64,000 bases of DNA, from the NCBI GenBank assembly GCA_963575745.1, contig CAUYUJ010018719.1:1-64000 (forward strand), given 5' to 3'. Shown here piece by piece: positions 19,883-29,200 of this stretch. The stretch comes from Prorocentrum cordatum (Eukaryota; Sar; Dinophyceae; Prorocentrales; Prorocentraceae). The notes under the pieces were generated by a model. It worked only from the letters and a program-made list of their open reading frames with translations. It searched no databases and had not been told where the DNA came from. Both the position numbers and the translations under genes were made by a program. Numbering within the stretch: the first letter of the stretch is position 1; each line of letters opens with the position of its first letter.

Positions 19883-21269
19883 GATTCCGGCGCGCTGGAG
19901 AGCTAGTTGGCTCGGAAAAAAAAAACTTTTCACAACTTTTGGTCGGTTAAAAATTTTGTTCTCGGAATTCAACAATTCGTTTGTGCTCTAGTATTTTTAC
20001 CCGTGATATTCGATCTTATTGCCGCTCGCTATCTTGATCTTAGTTCGATCGGGTATCTTTTACTGTCAAAAAGCACACTGGCGGGATCGGCCGTTTCGAG
20101 TCATCTTAATACGCGTTGTCCGTATTTTCTACTTAACTCAAGTTGTTGAGCAGCTAAAGTACTGGTAAGCACACCTATCGCACTCAGAATCATGAGGCGT
20201 GTTCGTCTGTTCAATCCATAGCTAGCCGAGCTAGGTCCGCAAACTTATTCGTATTGTTCGAGTCAACTTAATACGCGTTGTGAATATTTTCTACGTAACT
20301 CGAGCTGTAGTGCAGCTACAGTGCTGGTAAGCACAGCTATCGCACTCAGAATCATCAGGCGCGTTCGTATGTTGAATCCAGAGGTCTGAACTCGGTCTGC
20401 TAGCCGAGCTAGATCCGCAAACCTATTCGTATTATTCGAGTCAACTTGATACGCGTGATAGGTATTTTCTACGTAACTCGAGCTGTAGGGCAGCTACAGA
20501 GCTCAAGCACAGCCATCGCATTCAGAATCATCAGGCGCGTTCGCCTGTTGAATCCAGAGGTCTGAACTCGGTCTGTTAGCCGAGCTAGGTCCGCAAATCT
20601 ATTCGTATTGTTCGAGTCATCTTGACAAACGCTCTCGGTTTTCTGTACCTAACTCGAGCTGTAGGGCAGCCTATAGTCACAGAAATCGATTCGGAATCAT
20701 CGGGCGCGTGTGTCTGTTGTATCGAGAGCTCTGAACTCGGTCTGCTGCCCGAGTAGGTTCGCGACACTATTCGTATTGTCCGAATCATTGTGAAAAGTGC
20801 TCTCGATTTTCTGGACTCAACTCGTGCTGGAGGAGGGCTACAGTGCTTCGGGTCATAGAAATCGATTTGCACACATCAGGCGCGTTTGTTGGTCGATTGG
20901 AGAAGAACTTGGTCTGCTGCTCGAAACAATTCCGCGAAACTATTGTATTATTCGAGTCATCCTGAGAGATGCTGTCGGTTTTCTGCACTTAACTCGGGCT
21001 GTAGCGGGGCTGCAGGGCTGGTAATCACATGAGTATTCGCAGACATCAGACGCGTCCGCCTGTCGCATTGAGAGGTCTGAACTCGGTCTGATACTCGAAC
21101 TGGGTTGCGAAACTTTTTGTTTTTGGTTAGAGTCATCTTGAGAGGTCTGAAATCGCTTGGGCTGAAAACTAGTCGTTCTCTGGATTTTTTCCCACATTAT
21201 ATACTGTCAGGAAGCTCTACGAGTCCCCCGGCGGAAAGAAAGGTTGACGGTTTACCGCCGGCGCCCAGT
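19883..21269 (+). repeat. Family B element 13 (M2 tail, leader, six to seven units)
   Basis: M2 tail gattccggcgcgctggag to 19907, then TGGCTCGG and a run of A (19917-19923). This is one of the longest arrays. Units near 20265 and 20440 have taatacgcgttgtgaat and gtgataggtattttc variants. Tail 21208-21269 with cggaaagaaagg on the left arm, so the stem is weakened. Confidence 0.71.
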
Positions 21270-21609
21270 TGGCATACCCGGCGGAGGCGGACAATGTGGT
21301 AACTTTTGGGTGGTTGTCCGAATATTTGAAGGGTATTTGACCATTTATTTTGAGAAAGCAGATTTTTCGCACCTGTAGTGGGTTAAGACGCGTCTGCCAG
21401 TAACATTTTCAGGTCCGTAGGTGCAGTATTTCTATCAAATCACTTGGAGCAACCGACGTTTGATAAAATCAGAAAACCGTGATTTTTCGATTTTTTCGTT
21501 TCTCACTCCAGAAGCTTACTTCTTGTGTTCTGAGGAGTTCGGTGTGAGACAAAAACTCTACGAGGGTCCCGGCGGTAACTTGATTGACGGTTTACCGCCG
21601 GTTCCCAGT
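21270..21609 (+). repeat. Family A element 12 (type III)
   Basis: Starts TGGCATACCCGGCGGAGG. Type III body (gtgggttaagacgcgtctg, tgttctgaggagttcgg). The tail reads AAACTCTACGAGGGTCCC, with the TAA/TTA stem and GGTTCCCAGT. Confidence 0.69.
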
Positions 21610-21629
21610 TACTCTTAAGCTCCCAGCAA
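21610..21629 (-). repeat. Inverted M2, right part
   Basis: tactcttaagctcccagcaa is the reverse complement of the M2 end. The rest of this M2 follows the inverted family A element, near 22026-22051. Confidence 0.6.
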
Positions 21630-22025
21630 CTGGCGCCGGCGGTGAACCGTCAACCTGGTCACCGCCGGGAACCTCGTAGAGCTCATTTCACGCGTGAGAG
21701 TGCTCGGAGTCGAAAGAGAGAGCTACTGGAAACATTTCCCGAGAAAAAGAAGAATTGTTTTTTTTCGCGTCGACATGAAGATGGTTCTGCCAAGTGTTTT
21801 AATAGTAAAAGTGCGCCTACTGAGCTCATACTAAGACAGAGAGGCCCTCATAGTCGTGTACAGGTGCGAAAAATCTGTTTTCTCAAATTAATTGTCGAAT
21901 ATCTTTCAAAAAATTCCAAAACCACCAAAAGTTAACACTTTGTCCTGTCTGGCCCGGTCGACCAACTAGCTCCACCCCGCGCCGGAATTCCTCTAGCTCA
22001 TCGATAACGAAGAGCTCTACGAGGT
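21630..22025 (-). repeat. Family A element 13, full length with M1, inverted (type I)
   Basis: Read on the minus strand it runs from ACCTCGTAGAGCTC (22025) to GGCGCCAG (21630), 396 bp. The flanking base on each side, read on the minus strand, is T, as for the forward copies. It splits an inverted M2. Confidence 0.75.
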
Positions 22026-22125
22026 ATTAGCTTAGGGAACCTCTACGAGTCACTAGCTCTCCAGCAAACCGGAATTACTCTTACGCTTCCAGCAATGACT
22101 TGCCAAGGGAAGCTCCGCAAGTTAT
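22026..22125 (-). repeat. Inverted M2 modules
   Basis: Completes the M2 split by element 13 (agcttagggaacctctacg) and adds a second inverted M2 (ggaattactcttacgcttcc ... ggaagctccgcaagtt). Followed by inverted family C. Confidence 0.62.
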
Positions 22126-23207
22126 TCCCGAGGAGCTCTCTGAGATCTAGAGGGTTTTATATTAGAAGCGCGACGGTGGTGCCCGCCAGCAGCCCATCTC
22201 CGCCGGTCCACGATCCTCGCAGCGCCTCGCCTGACCGGCAAGCGTTTCTGCGTGCCTGCACGCGTGCAGGAGAGCTTCCGGCAAGCGTTTGCGCGTGCCT
22301 GCACGCGTGCAGGCACGCGTGGAAGGGTTCCTGGCAGCGCTTCGGAAGTGCTCCCAGGAACCCCTCCAGAGCCCCAGAAGAGCTTCAAGAGACCCCCCGT
22401 GTGCTTGCCAGGAATGCTTTCCAGTGTGTGCGTGTGCTCTTTTCTCTTAGGGTTTTTCCCGGATAGCTCCTTGGAGAGCTGAGGGTCAGATAAGAAGCCG
22501 GCGGTGGGTTGTGAGGGAGACACGCCCACCTCCGCCGGTCCACGATTCTCGCAGCAGGTTGCCGGAACCGACAGCTGGTCCGGGAGCGTAGCTTCCTAGC
22601 GTTTCCCAATACGCGTGGCTCCAGGGTGCGCGAAGCGCTTCGGCAGAGCTTCGGAAGAGCTTCGGCAGTTCTTCCAGGCTCTTAGGCAGATCTTCCTTGC
22701 GCGCTTTGCAGGGCCCCACGCATTCCCGGATAGCCTTTTTGTTGGGCTACATAGGGTTGTTAGAGGAGAAGCCCGCGGGTGCGCGTGCATCGCCGCACTC
22801 CCACGCTCCCCGCTCCACGATCCCCGCAGCGACTCGCCGGGACTTGCAGCGTGTCCGGGAGCGCTGTTCCTAGCGTTTCCCAATACGCGTGGCGGCAGCG
22901 TTGCCGAAGCTCCCAGGCAGTCATCGCCACGGCGCCCGCAAGCTCCTACGCAGCGCTTGCGCGGTCCTCGCGCGGCGCCCCAGGCATCGTCCAAGGCGCC
23001 GTTCCAGGCGTCTCCGACGACGTTTCGAGCGCCGAATGCTATCCGGGTTTTGGGCATAGCAAGTCGTAAACGGCGCCCCTGCAAGCGTCTCCTGCGAGGT
23101 TTCCAGCGTCCCGCGCATCGTTTCAGGCGGCCTGGCAGAGGTCCCCGTGCGGCGTTCCGCGCTTGGCTTCGCTATCCGGGTTTTGGACGCTTACAAGTGG
23201 ACGCTAC
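22126..23207 (-). repeat. Family C element 5, inverted, near full length
   Basis: About 1.08 kb, reverse complement of the 7.1-8.2 kb copy. Landmarks are ggttttatattagaagcgc (22153-22171), a perfect 28-bp palindrome at 22292-22319, the cacgcccacctccgccgg block near 22521-22538, and the end at ggacgcttacaagt. It carries open frames up to 207 residues (22615-23238), but they overlap opposite-strand frames of similar length, are Arg/Ala/Pro rich and match no family I know. Function unknown. Confidence 0.62.
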
Positions 23208-23344
23208 GTTGTCCGACCGAGCCGGGTTGGCCATCTAGCCGCACACCGCGCCGGAATTCCTCTAGCTCATCGATGCCGAAACGCTCTACGATGAATTACT
23301 CTAAAGCTTCGAGCAACAAATTACTACGGGAAGCTCTACGAGTT
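23208..23344 (-). repeat. Inverted family A 5' fragment: M1 and M2
   Basis: On the minus strand: an M2 (actcgtagagcttcccg, near 23344), then a degraded M1 (near 23236-23302), then a few bases of the A body (ggccaacccggctcgg). Truncated by the junction with family C. Confidence 0.6.
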
Positions 23345-23563
23345 ATTTTTCCCGGAGAGCACGCTGAGAGTTAAAGGGTTTAATAAGATTAGAAGCTGGA
23401 CGGTGGTAATGCCGCCAGGAGCTCTTTTCCGGCTGTCCACGTTCCTCGCAGCAGTTCGTTTGAACCGGCAACGTGTCCGGGAGAGCTTCCGGCAAGCTTC
23501 CACGTGTGCCTGAACGCGTATAGGCACGCTTGGAAGCGTTCCTGGCAGCGCTTCAGCAGCGCC
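23345..23563 (-). repeat. Family C element 6, inverted, truncated
   Basis: Repeats the start of C element 5 (ttaaagggtttaataagatt, gctggacggtggtaatgcc, gcacgcttggaagcgttcc) with more divergence. It stops at cttcagcagcgc, where family B sequence begins. Confidence 0.6.
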
Positions 23564-23761
23564 GGACATCAGACGCGTCCGCCTGTTGCATTCAGAGTGG
23601 AAAACTGTTCGTTTGTTTTGTTAGAGTCATCTTGAGAGGTCTATAATCGCTTGGGCAAACTAGTCGTTCTCTGAAATTCTTTTCCACATTATATATTGTC
23701 AGGCAGCTCTACGAGTACCCCGGCGGAAAGAAAGGTTGACGGTTTACCGCCGGCGCCCAGT
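23564..23761 (+). repeat. Family B element 14, 3' fragment
   Basis: Starts inside a unit at cggacatcagacgcgtccgc and contains only the end of one unit plus the tail (23700-23761). Confidence 0.68.
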
Positions 23762-24687
23762 TTCAGAACTTTTGGTCGGTTGACAATTCTGTGCTCGAAA
23801 TTCAAGAATTCGTTGTGCTCTAGTGTTTTTTCCCGTGATATTCGATCTCATTCCCGCTCGTCATCTTGATCTCAGCTCGATCGGGTATCTTTTACTGTCA
23901 AACAAAAAGACACTGGCGGGATCGGCCGTTTCCAGTCATCTTGATACGCGTTGTCGGTATTTTGTACTTAACTCGAGCTGTGGAACAGCTACAGAGCTGG
24001 TAAGCACAGCTAATCGATGTAGAATGATTTGGTGCGTTCGCCTGTTGAATCCAGAGCTCTGAACTCGGCTTGCTAACCGAGCTAGGTCCGCAAACCTATT
24101 CGTATTATTCAAGTCGTCTTGATTCGCACTGTCGGTATTCTGAACTTAACTCGAGATATAGGACAGCTACAGAGCTGCTAAGCACGCCTTATCGACTCAG
24201 AATCATCAGGCGCGTTCGGCTGTTCCAACCAGCGGTCTGAACTCGGTCCCCTAGCCGAGCCAGGTCCGCAAACCTATTCGTATTATTCGAATCATCTTGA
24301 TAGGCGCTCTCGGTTTCCTGTACTTAACTCGAGCTATAGGACAGCTACAGGGCTCATAGTTACAGAACCCGATTCAGAATCATCCGTCGCGTTTGTCTGT
24401 CGAATCCAGAGCTCTGAACTCGGTCTGCTGCGCGATCCAGAATCACGAAACTGTTCGTATTCTTCCAGTTATCTTGAGAGCTACTGTCGGCGTCTGCACT
24501 TAACTCGGGCTGTAGGGAGGCTGAGGGCGGGTAATCACAGGAATCGATTGTCCGTCTGTCGCATTCAGAGGTCTGAACTCGGTGTGATACTCGAGTTGGG
24601 CTGAAAAACTATTCGTTCTCTGCAATTTTTTTCGACATTATATGTTGTCAGGAAGCTCTACGAGTCTCCCGGCGGTAACCAAGGTTG
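23762..24687 (+). repeat. Family B element 15, left part, split by LINE-A
   Basis: Leader from ttcagaacttttggtcgg, four units from about 23935, then the tail at 24649-24687, which stops after CGGTAACCAAGGTTG. The rest of the hairpin resumes at 30637, beyond the LINE. Confidence 0.74.
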
Positions 24688-24804
24688 TGCGTTCTCGCTT
24701 GTGCGTTCTTGAGCATTGTTGTGGATTGATCTTCAGTACTCGTCACGGCGGAGAGAGAGAAGAAGAGGTCCCCTTCGGAGTACGATTTCAGGGTACTTGA
24801 CAGA

Positions 24805-26229
24805 GTGTACAAGAGGAGAAAGACGGCGCAGGCTCAGGAGGCCCCCATTGTTGGTGACGAGTTCTCAGATTTGGGAGTGGACGAAGGTCATTCTTTGGAT
24901 ATCGATCAGATCGACGATTTCGTTCTGGCACTTAATCACCAGATACGTCGCAATCACCTTGACATTCCAGAGATGACGACTGAAGAACAGCAGGCAGCAC
25001 TTCTTCGGCAGCAGCAGCAGGCTGAAGGGGAAGCAGGTGAACTGGCGGCTGCTGCAGCGGTAGTATCAGGGCAACAACTTAAGGGGGATGGGGATGCTGA
25101 TATGGCTCTTCCTGGAAAACGTGATGTTGTGACTGGAGCGGATGAGCGGACAAAACGTGCTCGTCCGCCAGAGTCCCCCCATGTTGCTGCAAAAGGTCAT
25201 GGTAGAGGCGCAGCAGCTGGTGAGGAGCAGGTGGTTACGATTTCAATTCTCAGAGGTGAGTTCTCTTCGATGATAGATGAGTTGAAGGCGACTTTCACAG
25301 ATATTAAGAATGAGATGGTCAAAGATGTCCAGCGTGAAATGGAACCGCTGCGAAAAGATATCTCTGATCTCCAGAAGGGTCAGGAGGATCAGAAGAAAAT
25401 AAATGCACAGCTCTTTGCCGCCATCCAAGGACGCCCCCCTCAGAATCTTGGTGCTGGATCTGGAGGGCCACCGTCCGAGGCTGGATCGTCAGGTTCGACG
25501 AGATTCACAGCCTCACGTATCGAATGGAACAAAACCAGGGCCGACTTCAAACCAGGATGGATCAGTTTGCAAGGCTGGACTTCAGGAGATCCGAGGGACC
25601 TGACGGCGAGGACGAACAATATCATGTCGGAGGAAAGGGGTACTAGGATTGTCACGTGGATGGTTGAGAATATCTTTTGTAATTTTGAAGATCGCTCGAA
25701 GCAGGTGCCAGTGAAAGTTCTTGATGATATGGCGACTCACAGAGAGAATACACGCAAACCATATGGCTTGTTCAGGATCAAGTTCATTCTTGAGAGCAGT
25801 ATTACGAAAGATCAGATTTGGGATCTTCAGCGCGCTATTCATGAAGCAGTTACGTCCAGGACTGGAGAGCTTTGGGCTGAAGATAAGCTGGGCCCAGCGA
25901 GCCAGAGTTACATCAGTGTGAAGGTGGAGACGGCCCCATGGAAGGTTCAACAAATACAGGCGGGATCGAAGCTCATCGCCACGTATCACAAGCGTAAGGG
26001 CAGTACTCCTCAAGAGCTGAATGCTACTGTGAGGGTGGAATATGGACCACCCAGTATTTCCTGGGCTTGGGGTTTTCCGAATAAGAATGATATGGGCAAC
26101 AGGGTATGCCTGGGCACGTGGTCATCCGAGGAGGGATGGAAGTTGAAGACCTCGGAGGTTGAGAAGATCAGCAAGTCGATCCACGTTGCGAACTGGCAGA
26201 CCGAGCTCAACCAACAAAATCGTTTCTGA
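24805..26229 (+). CDS. LINE-A ORF1 protein
   Basis: An open frame of 474 residues if counted from GTG 24805. The frame is open back to TGA at 24727, but the first in-frame ATG is at 24973 (residue 57), so the start is uncertain. Residues about 150-210 alternate charged and hydrophobic positions and look like a coiled coil (ELKATFTDIKNEMVKDVQRE), expected for LINE ORF1 trimerisation. The C-terminal half shares short motifs with LINE-B ORF1 in the same order: PGWISLQGW (PEWIDFRGW in LINE-B), FRIKF, and VETAPWK (KTQAPPWK in LINE-B). I see no CCHC knuckle. The likely role is RNA binding and RNP formation, inferred from position. It ends in UGA followed by C. Confidence 0.78.
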   Translation: MYKRRKTAQAQEAPIVGDEFSDLGVDEGHSLDIDQIDDFVLALNHQIRRNHLDIPEMTTEEQQAALLRQQQQAEGEAGELAAAAAVVSGQQLKGDGDADMALPGKRDVVTGADERTKRARPPESPHVAAKGHGRGAAAGEEQVVTISILRGEFSSMIDELKATFTDIKNEMVKDVQREMEPLRKDISDLQKGQEDQKKINAQLFAAIQGRPPQNLGAGSGGPPSEAGSSGSTRFTASRIEWNKTRADFKPGWISLQGWTSGDPRDLTARTNNIMSEERGTRIVTWMVENIFCNFEDRSKQVPVKVLDDMATHRENTRKPYGLFRIKFILESSITKDQIWDLQRAIHEAVTSRTGELWAEDKLGPASQSYISVKVETAPWKVQQIQAGSKLIATYHKRKGSTPQELNATVRVEYGPPSISWAWGFPNKNDMGNRVCLGTWSSEEGWKLKTSEVEKISKSIHVANWQTELNQQNRF

Positions 26230-26271
26230 CGACGGCCACAGCGGATTCGGACCGCATCGTGGAATATCAGA
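26227..26271 (+). other. ORF1-ORF2 junction: in-frame UGA with upstream endonuclease motif
   Basis: UGA (26227-26229) is followed by 14 sense codons in the same frame, then ATG 26272. Their translation ends TASWNIR, matching the SWNxR first motif of APE-type endonucleases (the metal-coordinating Asn). The base after UGA is C, a context known to favour readthrough. Either readthrough makes an ORF1-ORF2 fusion, or ORF2 starts at a non-AUG codon. The same junction occurs in copy 2 at 61134-61178. Confidence 0.75.
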
Positions 26272-29200
26272 ATGAAGGGTGATGGAGCCGAAACATTGAA
26301 TGCCTTGGGTTTCTTAAAACATGAGGGGATGGAACTTATCGGCCTCCAGGAGTGCCAGAATGTACCGTTGTACCTCGTGCACGAATTAGGGTATGAAGCC
26401 AAGTGGTCCACGCAACATGTTCTTGGGGATGATGCTCGCGATCGCAGATGTATTGAGGGGAATGCAGGGGTTTTGATTGCAAATGGGTTGCAGGATAGCA
26501 TTCTTGAGACTAGAGAGCGTAGAAGATTCGTTGTTGTTGCCCTGCGGGGTCCCAGAATCGGTGCTCTAATAGTTGCCTCATTGTATTTGCCGCATGTAGA
26601 GTTCTATGGGCGCTCAGCTGCCCAAATGGATCGTATGTTTACTTTCTATCAGGACATCTTGCTAGAGCTTGTTGAGATGATCATTGAGCTTAGGAAAAAG
26701 TTTGGGATAAAGGAGGTTGTAATCATGATGGATGCGAATGTTGAGGTCCACCAGGATGTCACCATTGATAGGGTGCAGGTCACGGGGAAAGGTGTGCAGG
26801 CTTCCACAAGTAAGAGCAGCCAGGGAGGGTTTGAGAAAATGCGTGAGAAGTACAGAGACTACATGAGTAGGAGCTTGTGCATGGCCATGGCACGTCTGCA
26901 GTTGACCCTGATAAACACGCACGGTGAGAGATGTGCGACCTTCCGAAGTAGCATGAATACATATAAGGTCCTGGACTACATAGCTGTACCTAAGGATTGG
27001 TGTCACACTGGACTAGACCCCAGATGCGATTTTGTCAAGCCGCTCGGAGATAAGAGAGTTGACCGTTGGAGTGATCATAAGATGGTTAGTTGTTTTCTCC
27101 CTGGACCCCCTGCTCGCGTTGGTAAAGGACCTCGTGTTCTTGGCAGCCTGGCGAGATGGAGACCCATTCCAGGGAAAGATGTGGAGGTGCGTCGTGTTAT
27201 TGCTGAGCGTGTCCTGGGGATTTCGAACAGTGAGTGTGAGAGGAGAAGAGCGACAAAAAGGAGGAGGGATAGAGAGGAGGAGAAGGTTGAGGACCAGGAG
27301 GGGTTGATGGAGCAGCAGGTGTGCAAGACTAGGTGGAGGACGATCTCTTTAGATATCTTCGAGGAGCGTTTGAAGGCTGGTGCGGTTGAGGACAAAAAGC
27401 TCTTCGAGCTGAAGACCTCGATTGGCAACGATCTGAAACTCTCGGAGGAGGAGAAGGAGGTTCGGGACTACCACTATGGGGTGCACAAGAGGTGGAAGAA
27501 GGGGGAGGTGGATGAGAAGGAGTTCAAAGATTCTCGGCGTAGGTGGAATCGGGTCCGACGTGAACTTCGTAGGCGTATCTTGGAATATAAGTATCGGGAT
27601 GAGGGTAAACCACACACAGTCGTCACACACATGAAAATTGACGGTACCATGACTGAGAATCGGGAGTCCTGGAAAAAGGAAATCGCCAAAATTGCTCGGA
27701 TGAAATACTCCAGTCAAACACTCCATCAACAAAATGTAGAATGCTTGGCTCGACTTAAGCAGCGAGCAATCCAGCACACTCGACTCAATGCAGTTTCTTC
27801 TCCCATCACGATGGGTATTCTACATAAAGCGAGAGCCCGCCTCAAGGTGGGCAAAGCAGTTGGCTATGATGGTATATCAGCAGCTCTTTTACGTAGTCTG
27901 TCTTGGGAGGCACTCAGAGTGGTCTTGGATTGTTTCCAACAATTGTATGCTAGACGATTGCAGTCACCGCCGTCTTGGAGAAAATTATTAGCTACGCTCA
28001 TTTTGAAGGATACGAAGAAGCCAGAGTTCACCAGTACGCGTACTCTGGCTCTCAATAGCGTGCTTTCGAAATGGTATATGGCTTGTTTGTGTATCTTACT
28101 CAATCGTCATGTTGAACAGAATACGCCTCGGACTGGAATCAATTTGTATGGTTTTCATGAGGGACGGAAATGCAGCGAGATAACAGCAGGATTGAAGAAC
28201 TTGATTAGACATGCCAGACTCTGGGGTAAGCATGAGAATGCATGTGTGGGAGTTCTAGACGTTGAGTGCGCCTTCGACAACATCACGATACCGATGGCAG
28301 ATAGAGCGATGTATGATATCAACGTTGACCCAGAGCTGGCGTATGCGATTTTGGAGCAAAATGCAGATGTAACAGCGACGTTTCGATTTGGTCCAGTGGA
28401 ATCAGAAAGCTTACCGTGGAGCTCATGTATTAAAACGGGGTCCCTTGAAGGCCCTGATATCTGGAATATTGTTACGATTGCATGTCTGGGCAAGGTTCTC
28501 TTGGACTGGGAACGAAGAGGTATAGGCCTGAAGCTATCACACGAGGCTGCTTCTACCACTATCTCGCACTTCATTTGGGCGGATAACTTTGTTTTGATTA
28601 CTGACTCTAGATCAGCACTGAGGGAGATGATCTGGCAGCTCACTGTACCACTGCATGCATGGGGACTCAGATGGAAGCCTACCTCGCTCGAGTATATGGA
28701 CGTTGGCGCGCTGAAGAATGTGTTCGACCCGCTCGTGGTTACCATGACACCACCAGGACTGGAGAGATTGGGAAGTTCCAGCTCAGGTGTTAGAAACCAT
28801 ATGTGTGGAAGCTCAAGCTCGGGTGTTAGGAACCATATGTGTGGAAGTTCAAATGGGGCTCTGGATGTGTCGCCATCTGAAGCTGTCAACCAGACCACTG
28901 TGGAACTTAAGCAGGTTGACGAGATCATCGTCTTGGGCACAAAGCTGAATAGAACACTGGATGATTATCATGATATTCGATACAGACTGCAAAAAGGTAT
29001 CTCAGCTTTTTGGCGGGATCGACGATATTATCAGAGTATGGTCATTCCTTGGCGACGTAAATTCAAAAGATATGATGCAAGAGTGAGAGTTCAGATTCTT
29101 TATGGAGTTGAGGGTTCATCTTCTGATATTGGCGTATTGAGACTTCTACACAAGGAGGAGGGTAAGATGCTCTCTCGCATGTGCTGGCGCCAGAAGCGCA

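Noticed and set aside
22615-23238. 207-residue open frame in inverted family C (and 7495-8064 on the minus strand)
   Set aside because: GC-rich sequence gives long frames on both strands. Composition is Arg/Ala/Pro rich, no domain is visible, and other C copies break the frame.
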